Source of the DNA: an uncultured Coriobacteriaceae bacterium
GTDB taxonomy: Bacteria; Actinomycetota; Coriobacteriia; Coriobacteriales; Atopobiaceae
DNA: 30,153 bases
Assembly (NCBI GenBank): GCA_900544655.1
Contig: UQWE01000005.1
Coordinates: forward strand, 1-30,153
Direction of reading: 5' to 3'
Under the pieces are notes generated by a model. That model had not been told where the DNA came from. It made no database searches and saw only the letters and a list, made by a program, of their open reading frames with translations. Positions 8,501-22,549 of the stretch are shown one piece after another. Both the position numbers and the translations under genes were made by a program. Positions within the stretch are counted from its first letter, which is position 1, and each line of letters opens with the position of its first letter.

Positions 8501-9101
8501 CGAGACCTTCGTGCCGCAGCTCAACAGCTTTGGTAAGACCACCCTCTATGACGGTCGTACCGGCGAGCCCTTCCGCGACAAGATCACCGTGGGCACCTCC
8601 TACATCCTGAAGCTCGGCCACATGGTCGACGACAAGATCCACGCTCGTTCGACCGGCCCGTACAGCCTCGTCACCCAGCAGCCGCTCGGTGGTAAGGCCC
8701 AGTTCGGTGGCCAGCGCTTCGGTGAGATGGAGGTTTGGGCGCTGTATGCCTACGGCGCTTCCAACGTCCTCCAGGAGATCCTCACCGTTAAGTCCGACGA
8801 CACGAACGGCCGCGTGAAGACCTATGAGTCCATCGTCAAGGGCGAGAACGTCCCCGAGGCCGGTATCCCCGAGTCCTTCAAGGTACTCGTTAAGGAGATT
8901 CGCTCCCTCGCTCTCGACATCGAGCCGATCTCCTACAAGAAGCGTGCCGCCAAGGCTGCCGCCGAGGCCAGCGCCGAGAACCCGGTCGACGTCTTCGCCG
9001 ACGCCGACTCTGCCGATGACCTGATCGGTGCCCCCGTCGACCTCAACTCCTCCGACGAGGAGCCCGAGCTCGTCGCCGAGACCACGAACGAGAAGGAGTA
9101 G
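5592..9101 (+). CDS. rpoB: DNA-directed RNA polymerase subunit beta
   Basis: Beta forms one pincer of RNA polymerase and most of the rifampicin pocket. The product is 1169 residues. The rifampicin region is at about 381-412 ([24 protein letters not shown]), with residues equivalent to E. coli D516, H526 and S531 all wild type (D390, H400, S405). Directly after it, residues 413-429 replace the usual short loop carrying the near-universal RERAG motif with a sequence about eight residues longer, before RDVH. Further on are GRHGNKGVV, the conserved switch/clamp segments and [21 protein letters not shown]. The last 50 or so residues are an acidic Ala/Asp/Glu tail. The start is GTG at 5592, 9 nt after AGGAGG. 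rpoC follows after 6 nt. Confidence 0.98.
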   Translation: MRTAKSTTTSAVKHDRVSFSKIAPAMELPNLIRIQKESFERFMTDGLAEAFAEASPIENSAGTMEITFSEHQFGDPANTIAECRAKDMSYQAPLLVDVRFVNKETGEIKEQLVFMGDFPLMTERGTFIINGTERVVVSQLVRSPGVYFAAEMDNGVQVHRVQFIPARGAWLEFEVDKRGQLVVSIDRKRRQSATMFLRALGIAESDEEIINLLGDSEIVRSTLDRDVAQTREDALIEIYKRQRPGEPPTVDSARSLLDGLYFNAQRYDLAKVGRYKINKKLGIDVDASESVLTAEDLVCALRYLLALHAGDPTKKVDDIDHFGNRRVRTVGELVANQFRIGMSRMERVVRERMAAQDADDITPQSLINIRPIVAAIKEFFGSSQLSQFMDQSNPLAGLTHKRRLSALGPGGLAGHKSGSSRRTNVPTAVRDVHNSHYARMCPIETPEGPNIGLIGSLALYAHVNDFGFIEAPYRRVVDGKVTDQIDWMTADEEEDHVIAPANTPIDPKDGSFIAVDEDGNLYNPKRVVARTRDFDGSFGAPAECPVSEVDYMDVSPRQLLSVAATLIPFLEHDDAKRTLMGANMQRQAVPLIHAHAPYVGTGMEARAALDSGDVIAAEFDGTVLEADAAHIVVEGPKGPVTYDLPKYQRSNQSTCINHRPIVRAGETVKAGQPLADGPSIDHSELALGANLTVAYMPWEGYNYEDGIVVSERVVQNDLLTSVNISRHEIDARDTKLGPEEITREIPNLGEDMLANLDDDGIIRIGAEVGPGDILVGKVTPKGETALTSEERLLRAIFGAKAHDVRDTSLKMPHGAYGRVVDVVRFSREAGDDLPPGVNELVRVFVAQRRKIQQGDKIAGRHGNKGVVCRVLPVEDMPYMADGTPVDVLLDPLGVPSRMNVGQLLECHLGWAAANGWDMEDANSDKYIPGPIPVATPVFDGATADEVAEAIRRTNINLVNRARERFGDHMDETFVPQLNSFGKTTLYDGRTGEPFRDKITVGTSYILKLGHMVDDKIHARSTGPYSLVTQQPLGGKAQFGGQRFGEMEVWALYAYGASNVLQEILTVKSDDTNGRVKTYESIVKGENVPEAGIPESFKVLVKEIRSLALDIEPISYKKRAAKAAAEASAENPVDVFADADSADDLIGAPVDLNSSDEEPELVAETTNEKE

Positions 9102-9107
9102 CGAACC

Positions 9108-13553
<4,446 letters not shown>

Positions 13554-13590
13554 CCTTTAGTTCGTCATCGTTTACGAGAATTTAAAGACG

Positions 13591-13630
13591 GGGAGGGCCG
13601 TGGGGTTATTCCACGGTCCTCCCGTTTTAT
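13591..13630 (+). terminator. Intrinsic terminator after rpoC
   Basis: A 13-bp stem (13591-13603 with 13611-13623, one G-T pair) has a 7-nt loop and is followed by GTTTTATA. It ends the rpoBC unit. Confidence 0.9.
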
Positions 13631-13689
13631 ATAGAATTCAACTATCTGTTGGGGGGCAAATTGAATATGAAAGGGGGCCACGTACAACC

Positions 13690-13899
13690 ATGAAGGGGGA
13701 TACCAGAAACCAGTACTCTTACGAGGACAAAGTTGGCGCCGTCAAGGCACACATCGAAGACGGTATGACGTCTACGAGTGCCATGGATGCCTATGGCGTC
13801 AAGAGCAAGAGTGCCTTCTTCAGGTGGTGCTCGACCTATAGGGAGGAAGGCGCCGAAGCCTTGCGCCCTAAGAAGAGGGGTAGGCCTCGCAAGGCCTAA
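13690..13899 (+). CDS. Small HTH / AT-hook protein, IS3-type OrfA-like (orphan)
   Basis: The 69-residue basic protein has a helix-turn-helix resembling the N-terminus of IS3/IS150-type transposase OrfA: YEDKVGAVKAHIEDG (11-25), then SAMDAYGVKSKSAFFRW as turn and recognition helix (30-46). It ends in an AT-hook-like KKRGRPRKA (61-69). OrfA proteins normally continue into a leucine zipper and are followed by OrfB; neither is present and a terminator follows. Five of seven Arg codons are AGA/AGG, unlike the CGC/CGT neighbours, which suggests horizontal origin. It could be a decayed insertion sequence or a domesticated DNA-binding protein. The start is at ATG 13690; the GGGGG at 13672-13676 is rather far (13 nt). 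Confidence 0.7.
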   Translation: MKGDTRNQYSYEDKVGAVKAHIEDGMTSTSAMDAYGVKSKSAFFRWCSTYREEGAEALRPKKRGRPRKA

Positions 13900-13928
13900 C
13901 GGTCTTTAGAGAGCATGCAGTGTAAAGT

Positions 13929-13962
13929 GGGACGACCTCGATCCGAGGCGCCCCATTTTTTG
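13929..13962 (+). terminator. Intrinsic terminator after the HTH gene
   Basis: CCTCG/CGAGG is the core of an imperfect G+C-rich stem (GGGACG...CGCCCC outside it) followed by six T (13956-13961). It closes the small HTH gene as a separate unit. Confidence 0.8.
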
Positions 13963-13980
13963 TGCCAAAGCGTGATGATG

Positions 13981-14113
13981 CCGTGGCGGATGCCGGCAAT
14001 GTTGCCGGGCACACGGTGTTATATGGCTGAAGCGGCCGGGCGGAGCATATAGCTCCTGGAAATAGCCAGCTACGTCTAACGTGTGGCGAATGTGAAGATG
14101 GATACGCCCGGCC
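13981..14113. other. Inverted-repeat-rich spacer upstream of the rpsL promoter
   Basis: No gene is seen. Several hairpins can form. CCGTG/CACGG (13981/14012) encloses TGCCGGCAA paired with TTGCCGGGCA (13991-14011, one bulge). A 9-bp perfect inverted repeat GGCCGGGCG (14034-14042) / CGCCCGGCC (14105-14113) encloses GGAGC/GCTCC, CTGG/CCAG and ACGT/ACGT stems. This could be a structured RNA, an operator region or the remains of a mobile element. Strand is unknown. Confidence 0.4.
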
Positions 14114-14123
14114 CCGTGGCTTT

Positions 14124-14152
14124 TTGACACATGAATCTAGCGCGAGTAATCT
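14124..14152 (+). promoter_or_regulatory. Near-consensus sigma70-type promoter for rpsL-rpsG-fusA-rpsJ
   Basis: TTGACA (14124-14129), a 17-nt spacer and TAATCT (14147-14152), about 90 nt before rpsL. It is the best match to the consensus in the window, as expected for a highly expressed str operon. Confidence 0.85.
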
Positions 14153-14244
14153 TCTCACTTGCGCCAATCCGGGCTGACGTCGTGCTGCGTCGCCTTCAAG
14201 TATGTAATCAGCACAGGTCTAGATAGGTATGAAGGAGAGAAGCT

Positions 14245-14613
14245 TTGCCTACTATCAACCAGCTCGTCCGTCAGGGCCGCACCACGATCAAGAGCAAGTC
14301 TAAGAACGCGGCACTCAAGCACAACCCGCAGAAGCGCGGGGTTTGCACCCGTGTCTTCACCACCACCCCCAAAAAGCCTAACTCCGCTCTTCGTAAGGTC
14401 GCCCGTGTGCGGCTCGTGAACGGCGTCGAGGTTACCGCCTACATCCCGGGTGAGGGTCACAACCTCCAGGAGCACTCGATCGTGCTCGTCCGTGGCGGCC
14501 GTGTCCGTGACCTTCCTGGTGTCCGCTACAAGATCATCCGTGGTGCCTACGACTGCGCCGCTGTCCAGGATCGCAAGCAGGCCCGTTCTCGCTACGGTGC
14601 CAAGCGCGGCTAA
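14245..14613 (+). CDS. rpsL: 30S ribosomal protein S12
   Basis: S12 sits at the decoding centre and controls translational accuracy. The 122-residue protein contains [14 protein letters not shown], with K43 and K44 as in the wild type, and [10 protein letters not shown]. In the second conserved loop it reads [12 protein letters not shown], so residue 88 (codon CGT at 14506-14508) is Arg where E. coli and most bacteria have Lys. Lys88-to-Arg is a known streptomycin-resistance substitution. The start is TTG at 14245 ([10 protein letters not shown]), with GAAGGAGAG (14231-14239) just upstream; the ATG at 14229 is out of frame. First gene of the str unit. Confidence 0.97.
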   Translation: MPTINQLVRQGRTTIKSKSKNAALKHNPQKRGVCTRVFTTTPKKPNSALRKVARVRLVNGVEVTAYIPGEGHNLQEHSIVLVRGGRVRDLPGVRYKIIRGAYDCAAVQDRKQARSRYGAKRG

Positions 14614-14677
14614 ACCAGCCCAGTACCAGTAACTACCACGCCCGAACATCTGGGCTGATTTCGTTAGGAGTTTCAAT

Positions 14678-15148
14678 ATGCCGCGTCGTGCAGCAGCCAA
14701 CCGTCGTGAGATCACGCCGGATGCCGTCTACAACAACCGCCTCGTGACCCAGCTCATCAACAAGGTCCTCCTCGACGGCAAGAAGTCCGTCGCTGAGCGC
14801 ATCGTCTACGGCGCCTTCGACCTCGTCAAGGAGAAGACCGAGTCTGATCCGCTGACCGTCTTCAAGAAGGCCATGGACAACGTCCGCCCGACCCTCGAGT
14901 GCAAGCCGAAGCGTGTCGGCGGTGCCACGTATCAGGTGCCGATGGAGGTCAACTCCCGTCGTGCCACCACGCTGGCCATTCGCTGGATCGTCACCTTCTC
15001 CCGCGTCCGCAAGGAGAAGACCATGGCCGAGCGTCTCGCCAACGAGATTATCGACGCCTCCAACGGCATCGGTGCCTCCGTCAAGAAGCGCGAGGATATG
15101 TACAAGATGGCCGAGGCCAACCGCGCCTTCTCGCACTATCGCTGGTAA
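14678..15148 (+). CDS. rpsG: 30S ribosomal protein S7
   Basis: S7 nucleates assembly of the 30S head and contacts E-site tRNA. The 156-residue product shows [32 protein letters not shown], and [21 protein letters not shown] followed by the beta-hairpin and helices typical of S7, ending NRAFSHYRW. Length is that of the family. AGGAG (14666-14670) precedes the ATG. It lies 64 nt after rpsL and 24 nt before fusA. Confidence 0.97.
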   Translation: MPRRAAANRREITPDAVYNNRLVTQLINKVLLDGKKSVAERIVYGAFDLVKEKTESDPLTVFKKAMDNVRPTLECKPKRVGGATYQVPMEVNSRRATTLAIRWIVTFSRVRKEKTMAERLANEIIDASNGIGASVKKREDMYKMAEANRAFSHYRW

Positions 15149-15172
15149 TCGCGTAGGTTAGGGAGAACACTC

Positions 15173-17269
15173 ATGGCAAAGAGCAAGTACACGCTCAAGG
15201 ACATGCGTAACATCGGCATCATGGCCCACATCGATGCCGGTAAGACCACGACCACCGAGCGAATCCTTTACTACACCGGCAAGACCCACAAGATCGGTGA
15301 GGTCCACGATGGCGCCGCCACCATGGACTGGATGGTTCAGGAGCAGGAGCGCGGCGTTACCATTCAGTCTGCTGCTACCACGTGCTTCTGGGGCGACAAC
15401 GTCATTCAGATCATCGACACCCCGGGCCACGTTGACTTCACGGCCGAGGTCGAGCGCTCCCTCCGCGTCCTCGACGGTGCCGTCGCCGTCTTCGACGCCG
15501 TTGCCGGCGTTCAGCCGCAGTCTGAGACCGTTTGGCGTCAGGCTCACAACTACAACGTCCCGCGCATCGCCTTCATCAACAAGTATGACCGCATTGGCGC
15601 TGACTTCTTCCACGCCATCGACACCATGAAGGAGCGCCTGCACGCCAACGCCGTCGCCGCTCAGATCCCGATGGGCGCCGAGGACCAGTTCTGGGGCCTC
15701 GTCGACCTGGTCACCATGACCGCTTGGGACTTCAAGGAAGACGACAAGGGCATGATCTACCCTGAGGCCATGGACGCCATCCCGGCTGAGTACGCCGAGG
15801 TTGCCCAGGCCAAGCGCGATGAGCTCCTCGACGCCGCCGCCAACTTTGACGACGACCTCATGGAGAAGATCCTCATGGAGGAGGAGATTGAGGTCTCCGA
15901 GCTCAAGGCCGCGCTCCGCAAGGGCGTTATCTCTAACGAGCTGAACCTCGTCTTCGTCGGCTCTGCCTACAAGAACAAGGGTATCCAGGAGCTCCTCGAC
16001 GCCGTCGTCGACTACCTCCCGAGCCCGCTTGACGTTCCCGCCGTTGAGGGCACCAACCCGAAGTCCAAGGAGACCGAGACCCGCGAGGCCGACAACAAGG
16101 CTCCGTTCAGCGCCCTGGCCTTCAAGATTCAGACCGACCCGTTCGTCGGTAAGCTGACCTACTTCCGTGTCTACTCCGGCACCGCTGAGGCTGGCTCCTA
16201 CGTCTACAACGCCACCAAGGGCAACCGCGAGCGCCTGGGCCGCATCCTCGAGATGAACGCCCATGATCGTACGGACCGCGAGTCTTGCGCCACCGGCGAC
16301 ATCGTCGCTGCCGTGGGCCTCAAGTCCACCACCACCGGTGACACCCTGTGCGACGAGGCTCACCCCATCATTCTCGAGTCCATCGAGTTCGCCGACCCGG
16401 TCATCGACGTCGCCGTCGAGCCCAAGACCAAGGCCGAGCAGGACAAGATGAGCGTTGGCCTTGCCAAGCTCGCCGAGGAGGACCCGACCTTCCAGGTTCA
16501 CACGGATCAGGAGACCGGCCAGACCATCATCGCCGGCATGGGCGAGCTGCACCTCGAGATCATCGTCGACCGCCTGAAGCGCGAGTTCAACGTTGACTGC
16601 AACGTGGGCAAGCCGCAGGTCGCCTACCGTGAGACCGCTGGCAAGGCCGTCCAGCACGTTGACGGCAAGTTCGTTCGCCAGTCCGGTGGTCGTGGTCAGT
16701 ACGGTCACGCCGTCATCGACCTCGAGCCGCAGGAGTCCGGCAAGGGCTATGAGTTCGTCAACGCCATCGTCGGCGGTGTCGTCCCGAAGGAGTACATCCC
16801 CTCGATCGACAAGGGCATCCAGGAGGCTCTCGAGAGCGGCGTCATCGCCGGCTACCCGGTTGTCGACATCAAGGTCACCCTTGTTGACGGTTCTTACCAC
16901 GAGGTCGACTCCTCCGAGGCCGCCTTCAAGATCGCTGGCTCCATGGCCATCAAGGAGGCCCTGAAGAGGTCCAACCCGGTTCTCCTCGAGCCCATCGAGG
17001 ACGTCGAGGTCGAGACCCCGCAGCAGTACCTCGGTGACGTCATGGGCAACCTCAACTCCCGCCGTGGCCAGATCCAGGGCATGGAGGAGCGCAACGGCAC
17101 CACGTCCATCAAGGCCAAGGTGCCCCTGGGCGAGATGTTCGGCTACGCTACCGACCTTCGTTCCCAGACCCAGGGCCGCGCGAGCTACACCATGCAGTTC
17201 AGCGACTACGAGCCCGTCCCGAAGAACGTTGCCGACGAGATCGTCAGCAAGGCCGGCGGCAACGCCTAA
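15173..17269 (+). CDS. fusA: Elongation factor G
   Basis: EF-G is the translocation GTPase. The 698-residue protein has the P-loop AHIDAGKT (residues 18-25), RGVTIQSAA switch, DTPGHVDF, and the G4 motif as NKYD (the usual form is NKMD; the NKxD pattern is kept). Domains II to V follow, including [18 protein letters not shown] and the domain IV segment [11 protein letters not shown]. Length is typical. The ATG follows AGGGAG. Unlike the common str operon, no tuf follows; rpsJ comes next after 67 nt. Confidence 0.98.
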   Translation: MAKSKYTLKDMRNIGIMAHIDAGKTTTTERILYYTGKTHKIGEVHDGAATMDWMVQEQERGVTIQSAATTCFWGDNVIQIIDTPGHVDFTAEVERSLRVLDGAVAVFDAVAGVQPQSETVWRQAHNYNVPRIAFINKYDRIGADFFHAIDTMKERLHANAVAAQIPMGAEDQFWGLVDLVTMTAWDFKEDDKGMIYPEAMDAIPAEYAEVAQAKRDELLDAAANFDDDLMEKILMEEEIEVSELKAALRKGVISNELNLVFVGSAYKNKGIQELLDAVVDYLPSPLDVPAVEGTNPKSKETETREADNKAPFSALAFKIQTDPFVGKLTYFRVYSGTAEAGSYVYNATKGNRERLGRILEMNAHDRTDRESCATGDIVAAVGLKSTTTGDTLCDEAHPIILESIEFADPVIDVAVEPKTKAEQDKMSVGLAKLAEEDPTFQVHTDQETGQTIIAGMGELHLEIIVDRLKREFNVDCNVGKPQVAYRETAGKAVQHVDGKFVRQSGGRGQYGHAVIDLEPQESGKGYEFVNAIVGGVVPKEYIPSIDKGIQEALESGVIAGYPVVDIKVTLVDGSYHEVDSSEAAFKIAGSMAIKEALKRSNPVLLEPIEDVEVETPQQYLGDVMGNLNSRRGQIQGMEERNGTTSIKAKVPLGEMFGYATDLRSQTQGRASYTMQFSDYEPVPKNVADEIVSKAGGNA

Positions 17270-17292
17270 GTTCTAGCCCTAGGAGAAACGAC

Positions 17293-17320
17293 CGGGCGCA
17301 TGCAGGCACGCGCGCGCCCG
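17293..17320 (+). promoter_or_regulatory. Hairpin in the fusA-rpsJ spacer
   Basis: CGGGCGC (17293-17299) and GCGCCCG (17314-17320) form a 7-bp stem just before the rpsJ ribosome site (GGAGG at 17326-17330). No T-run follows. Possible processing or translational element. Confidence 0.35.
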
Positions 17321-17336
17321 CCGATGGAGGTACCAA

Positions 17337-17645
17337 GTGTCTAACCAGAAGATCAGGATTCGTCTCAAGGGCTTTGATCACGAGGTCATCGATCAGTCCG
17401 CGAAGCTCATCGTCGACACTGCCCAGAAGACTGGCGCCAAGGTGTCCGGCCCCATCCCCCTGCCGACCGAGCGCAACCTTTACACGGTCATCCGCTCGCC
17501 GCACAAGGACAAGGATTCCCGCGAGCAGTTCGAGATGCGCACCCACAAGCGTCTCATCGACATCCTCGAGCCCACGAGCTCGACCGTCGACTCGCTTATG
17601 CGCCTCGACCTTCCGGCCGGCGTTGACATCGAGATCAAGCTCTAA
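17337..17645 (+). CDS. rpsJ: 30S ribosomal protein S10
   Basis: S10 is in the 30S head and also joins the NusB antitermination complex. The 102-residue protein shows [15 protein letters not shown], the [20 protein letters not shown] loop and [15 protein letters not shown]. The start is GTG at 17337, 6 nt after GGAGG. In most bacteria rpsJ is co-transcribed with rplC; here a strong terminator follows at once, so it is the last gene of the str unit rather than the first of the S10 operon. Confidence 0.97.
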   Translation: MSNQKIRIRLKGFDHEVIDQSAKLIVDTAQKTGAKVSGPIPLPTERNLYTVIRSPHKDKDSREQFEMRTHKRLIDILEPTSSTVDSLMRLDLPAGVDIEIKL

Positions 17646-17671
17646 GTTCTCGACTGAATAGCTCTTCCTAG

Positions 17672-17701
17672 GAGGTCCCGGATTCCCGGGGCCTCTTTTT
17701 T
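17672..17701 (+). terminator. Intrinsic terminator after rpsJ
   Basis: GAGGTCCCGG (17672-17681) pairs with CCGGGGCCTC (17686-17695), one G-T wobble, followed by six T (17696-17701). Clear. Confidence 0.92.
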
Positions 17702-17706
17702 GTACG

Positions 17707-17739
17707 AAGTTGACAAAGGGACAGTCCCTTTGTCAACTT
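17707..17739. repeat. Perfect 33-bp palindrome (REP-like)
   Basis: Two 16-base arms (17707-17722 and 17724-17739), AAGTTGACAAAGGGAC and its exact reverse complement, flank a single A. The GGGACAGTCCC core resembles REP-type palindromes found in many copies in some genomes (from memory). It starts 5 nt after the rpsJ terminator T-run and ends in TTTT, so it could also act as a second terminator. Copy number cannot be judged from one window. Confidence 0.7.
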
Positions 17740-17806
17740 TTACCGGTTCACAGCAGCGTGAGCAATCGGGCGGCGAAATGCCGCTACCAATCAGCAAATA
17801 TAGAGA

Positions 17807-17835
17807 TTGTGAAGGGCCTCAGACGTGTGTATACT
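17807..17835 (+). promoter_or_regulatory. Sigma70-type promoter for the rplC operon
   Basis: TTGTGA (17807-17812), a 17-nt spacer and TATACT (17830-17835). It lies in the spacer between the rpsJ terminator and rplC and would start RNA near 17842. Confidence 0.75.
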
Positions 17836-17841
17836 AGTCAG

Positions 17842-18065
17842 GCTGCGCTTTTAGGGGCATGCTGTGTTGGCACCTTACCCCGGTGCCGGGCGTATCCTTC
17901 GAACGGGCACGAGAAGCACGGATGTGTTTCCGCCGGCAACGCGAGGGAAGCCGCAGGTCACAGCCAACGCCCTCACCCGCGCAGTGCACAGTAGGATGTG
18001 GTCCGCTGGGAACTGGCGCAAGAGGCGCTAGACACACCCAAGACCACCGAAGGTAAGGAACGTGT
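17842..18065 (+). promoter_or_regulatory. Long 5' leader of the rplC operon
   Basis: About 225 nt separates the predicted start from rplC, without a coding frame I can support. It can form GGCACC/GGTGCC (17869-17874/17882-17887) and other G+C-rich pairings. In E. coli, L4 controls the S10 operon through a leader upstream of rpsJ; a leader upstream of rplC here could play that role, but I cannot match a known family. Confidence 0.45.
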
Positions 18066-18686
18066 ATGGTCAGCACCATCCTCGGCCGCAAGATCGGGAT
18101 GACCCAGGTGTTTGACGAGGACGATAACGTCGTCCCCGTTACGGTCATTCAGGCCGGCCCCTGCGTCGTTTCGCAGGTCAAGACCGTTGCCACCGACGGC
18201 TACGACGCCGTCCAGATTGGCTTCGGTGAGATCAAGAAGTCTCGCGTCAACAAGCCCATGGCGGGTCACTTCGCCAAGGCCGGCGTCGAGCCCATGCGCT
18301 ATCTCCGCGAGGTCCGCGTTGCCTCTGGCGAGGAGCACAAGGTTGGCGACGTCGTCTCTGTGGCTGACTTCGCTGAGGTCAAGAACGTTGACGTCACCGG
18401 CACCTCCAAGGGTAAGGGCTTCCAGGGCACCATCAAGCGCTGGAACTTCGCCTGCGGTCCCATGACCCACGGTTCGCGCAACCAGCGTAAGCCGGGTTCC
18501 ATCGGCCAGTGCGCCTATCCGTCTCGTGTCCGCAAGGGCCTCCACATGCCTGGTCACATGGGCGACGAGCGCGTCACCGTCAAGAACCTCAAGCTCGTCC
18601 GCGTTGACGCCGAGCAGAACCTCATGCTCGTCAAGGGTGCCGTCCCCGGCGGCAAGAACGCCCTGGTCTCGATCCGCATGGCCTAA
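18066..18686 (+). CDS. rplC: 50S ribosomal protein L3
   Basis: L3 is an early assembly protein that reaches toward the peptidyl transferase centre. The 206-residue product has the N-terminal [20 protein letters not shown] and the central extended loop with [18 protein letters not shown] and [10 protein letters not shown], both L3 signatures. Length is normal. AAGGTAAGGAA lies upstream of the ATG. First gene of a 12-gene unit (L3 to L24) that starts from its own promoter. Confidence 0.97.
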   Translation: MVSTILGRKIGMTQVFDEDDNVVPVTVIQAGPCVVSQVKTVATDGYDAVQIGFGEIKKSRVNKPMAGHFAKAGVEPMRYLREVRVASGEEHKVGDVVSVADFAEVKNVDVTGTSKGKGFQGTIKRWNFACGPMTHGSRNQRKPGSIGQCAYPSRVRKGLHMPGHMGDERVTVKNLKLVRVDAEQNLMLVKGAVPGGKNALVSIRMA

Positions 18687-18728
18687 GGGCCTAGAGATAC
18701 ACACCTTTAGGCTATCAAGGAGAACATG

Positions 18729-19355
18729 ATGTCCAACATCGAAATCAAGAACGCGGAGGGCAAGGCGGCCGGTACCGTCGAGCTCAGCTCCAGCGTGTTC
18801 GGCATCGAGCCGAACATCCCCGTTATCCACCAGGTCGTGACCGTTCAGCTCGGTAACCTCCGTCAGGGCACCCACGACACCAAGGGTCGCTCCGAGGTCT
18901 CCGGCGGCGGCGCCAAGCCTTGGCGTCAGAAGGGTACCGGTCGTGCCCGCCAGGGCTCCATCCGTGCCACCCAGTGGGTTGGCGGCGGCGTGCCCTTCGG
19001 CCCGACCCCTCGTTCCCACGCTCGTCGTCTGAACAACAAGGAGGTCAAGCTCGCCATGCGCGGCGTGCTCTCCGGCAAGCTTCGCGACAACGAGCTCGTG
19101 GTCGTCGACAACTATGGCTTCGACAAGCCTTGCACCAAGCAGGCCGTTGCCATGCTCAAGGCTCTTGGCCTCGAGGGCAAGCGCCTCACCGTCATCGTCC
19201 CTGACGACGACGTCTACACCTACCTGTCCTTCCGTAACGTCGAGACCGTTCGCATCATCGGCGTTGGCGAGGTCACCACGCACGCCCTCATCGACAACAA
19301 AGCTCTCGTTATGTCGACCGAGGTCGCTAAGAAGCTCGAGGAGGTGCTCGCTTAA
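18729..19355 (+). CDS. rplD: 50S ribosomal protein L4
   Basis: L4 lines the exit tunnel, and in E. coli also represses the S10 operon. The product is 208 residues from ATG 18729 (ATG 18726, directly before it, would add one Met; AAGGAG at 18717-18722 is better spaced for 18729). The tunnel loop is present: [20 protein letters not shown] and [17 protein letters not shown], followed by the Rossmann-like core with [20 protein letters not shown]. Its stop codon touches the rplW start, so the two are tightly coupled. Confidence 0.96.
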   Translation: MSNIEIKNAEGKAAGTVELSSSVFGIEPNIPVIHQVVTVQLGNLRQGTHDTKGRSEVSGGGAKPWRQKGTGRARQGSIRATQWVGGGVPFGPTPRSHARRLNNKEVKLAMRGVLSGKLRDNELVVVDNYGFDKPCTKQAVAMLKALGLEGKRLTVIVPDDDVYTYLSFRNVETVRIIGVGEVTTHALIDNKALVMSTEVAKKLEEVLA

Positions 19356-19658
19356 ATGAACTCCGTCTACAACGTCATCATTCGCCCGGTCGTCTCCGAG
19401 CGTTCCTTCGACCTCATGAACCAGAACAAGTACACGTTCGAGGTCGCCAAGCAGGCTCCCAAGGAGGAGATTGCTGACGCCGTCGAGAAGCTCTTTGGCG
19501 TCCGCGTCGTCAAGGTCAACACCATCTCGGTGAAGCCCAAGACCAAGCGTGTCCGCTACCAGGCTGGCAAGACTCGTTCCTGGAAGAAGGCCATCGTGAC
19601 CGTCGCCGAGGGCGATTCGATCGAGCTCTTCGGCCAGCAGGCTGCCTCCGAGGAGTAG
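19356..19658 (+). CDS. rplW: 50S ribosomal protein L23
   Basis: L23 sits at the tunnel exit and docks trigger factor and SRP. The 100-residue protein reads VYNVIIRPVVSERSF, NKYTFEVAKQAPKEEI and VNTISVKPKTKRVRYQAG, the usual L23 blocks, with the basic extended loop at residues 55-75. The ATG follows the rplD TAA with no gap; the ribosome site GAGGTG lies inside the rplD end. A 166-nt spacer with hairpins separates it from rplB. Confidence 0.96.
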   Translation: MNSVYNVIIRPVVSERSFDLMNQNKYTFEVAKQAPKEEIADAVEKLFGVRVVKVNTISVKPKTKRVRYQAGKTRSWKKAIVTVAEGDSIELFGQQAASEE

Positions 19659-19668
19659 GGTACTCCCG

Positions 19669-19686
19669 CCCTCGCAAAAGCGAGGG
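19669..19686 (+). promoter_or_regulatory. Hairpin in the rplW-rplB spacer
   Basis: CCCTCGC (19669-19675) and GCGAGGG (19680-19686) form a 7-bp stem with loop AAAA. A second imperfect GCCGCG/CGCGGC pairing follows within 30 nt. No T-run is present; a processing or partial-termination site is possible. Confidence 0.4.
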
Positions 19687-19824
19687 TGTGTTCGCGCCGC
19701 GCTGAAGGATACGCGCGGCACCGTGGTAATCCGGCGTCATCTCGCCGAGGCCACTGCCGATAACGGCTGCAAGGCCTCATCCCTTGAGCGGGATGGCCAA
19801 CGGACCTAAGAAAGGGAAAGTAAC

Positions 19825-20658
<834 letters not shown>

Positions 20659-20682
20659 CGCGAGAAGTAGGAGAAAGCACCT

Positions 20683-20943
20683 ATGAGCAGAAGTCTCAAG
20701 AAGGGCCCGTTCGTGGAGACTCGCCTCCTTTCGCGTGTCGCTGCGATGAACGAGGCTGGCAAGAAGGAGGTCATCAAGACCTGGTCGCGTTCCTCCACCA
20801 TCTTCCCGGAGATGGTCGGTCACACGATCGCCGTCCACGATGGCCGCAAGCACGTCCCTGTGTACGTCACCGAGTCCATGGTTGGTCACAAGCTGGGCGA
20901 GTTCGCCCCGACCCGCACCTTCCGTGGTCACAAGCAGGCCTAA
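20683..20943 (+). CDS. rpsS: 30S ribosomal protein S19
   Basis: S19 lies in the 30S head next to S13 and contacts the A-site region. The 86-residue product shows [36 protein letters not shown] and the C-terminal [17 protein letters not shown], the family signature. Length is normal (about 90). A TAGGAG site precedes the ATG. It lies between rplB and rplV (14 nt to the next start). Confidence 0.97.
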   Translation: MSRSLKKGPFVETRLLSRVAAMNEAGKKEVIKTWSRSSTIFPEMVGHTIAVHDGRKHVPVYVTESMVGHKLGEFAPTRTFRGHKQA

Positions 20944-20957
20944 GGGGGTACTGACAA

Positions 20958-21320
20958 ATGGCTAAGAACACCAACCCGAACTGGGTCTCTGCGACCGCCA
21001 AGTACGTCCGTGTCGCCCCGCGCAAGGCCCGTCTTGTCGTTGATCTCATCCGCAACAAGTCCGTTGCTCGCGCCAACGAGATCCTCCAGTTCTCTGAGCG
21101 TGCTGTCGCTGTCGACGTGGAGAAGGTTCTCCGCTCCGCCGTGGCCAACGCCTATCAGAACAAGGGCTTCCGTCCCGACGACCTCGTGATCGTGGCCGCC
21201 TACGTCGACGAGGGCCCGACGCTCCGCCGCATCCGTCCGCGCGCTAAGGGCTCCGCGAGCCGCATCAATAAGCGCACGAGCCACATCACCATCACCGTCG
21301 CTCCCCGAAAGGAGGCGTAA
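20958..21320 (+). CDS. rplV: 50S ribosomal protein L22
   Basis: L22 extends a beta-hairpin into the exit tunnel at the narrowing where macrolides act. The 120-residue protein starts with a short extension ([19 protein letters not shown]) and has [20 protein letters not shown], the basic hairpin ([20 protein letters not shown]) and HITITV. The hairpin appears intact. Length is normal. rpsC follows after 6 nt, with its ribosome site GGAGG inside the rplV end. Confidence 0.97.
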   Translation: MAKNTNPNWVSATAKYVRVAPRKARLVVDLIRNKSVARANEILQFSERAVAVDVEKVLRSAVANAYQNKGFRPDDLVIVAAYVDEGPTLRRIRPRAKGSASRINKRTSHITITVAPRKEA

Positions 21321-21326
21321 AGCCAC

Positions 21327-22033
<707 letters not shown>

Positions 22034-22034
<1 letters not shown>

Positions 22035-22549
22035 TGCTCGCACCTAAGCGAATCAACCACCGCAAGGTTCAGCGTGGCTCCATGAAGGGCCAGGCTAAGG
22101 GCAACACCCAGCTCCACTTCGGTGAGTATGGCATCAAGGCCCTCGAGGCTCACTGGATCACCAACCGCCAGATCGAGGCCGCTCGTATCGCCATGACCCG
22201 TTACATGAAGCGTGGCGGTAAGGTCTGGATCACGATCTTCCCGGACAAGCCCATCTCCAAGAAGCCCGCCGAGACCCGCATGGGCAAGGGTAAGGGTAAC
22301 CCCGAGGAGTGGGTGGCCGTTGTCAAGCCCGGCCGCATCATGTTTGAGATCGGTGGCGTGACGGAGGAGGTTGCTCGCGAGGCCCTGCGTCTTGCCCAGC
22401 ACAAGCTCCCCATCAAGACCAAGATCGTCATCGCCAAGGACGCCGAGGAGCGCGCTGAGGCCGAGATGAAGGCCGAGGCCGAGCTCGAGGCCAAGTGGGC
22501 CGCCGAGGACGCTGCTAATGGTGTTGCCACCGCGGAGGAGGATAACTAA
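22034..22549 (+). CDS. rplP: 50S ribosomal protein L16 with acidic C-terminal extension
   Basis: L16 helps position tRNA in the A site of the large subunit. The 171-residue product begins [19 protein letters not shown] and has [17 protein letters not shown] and [19 protein letters not shown], all typical. The standard protein of about 137-145 residues ends near residue 136; here some 35 further residues (137-171), rich in Ala and Glu and probably helical, are added. It overlaps rpsC by one base at its start and rpmC by one base at its end (TAATG at both ends), so expression is coupled on both sides. Confidence 0.96.

Noticed and set aside
17710..17715. TTGACA inside the palindrome as a -35 box
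   Set aside because: No -10-like sequence lies 16-18 nt downstream; the motif is explained by the palindrome.
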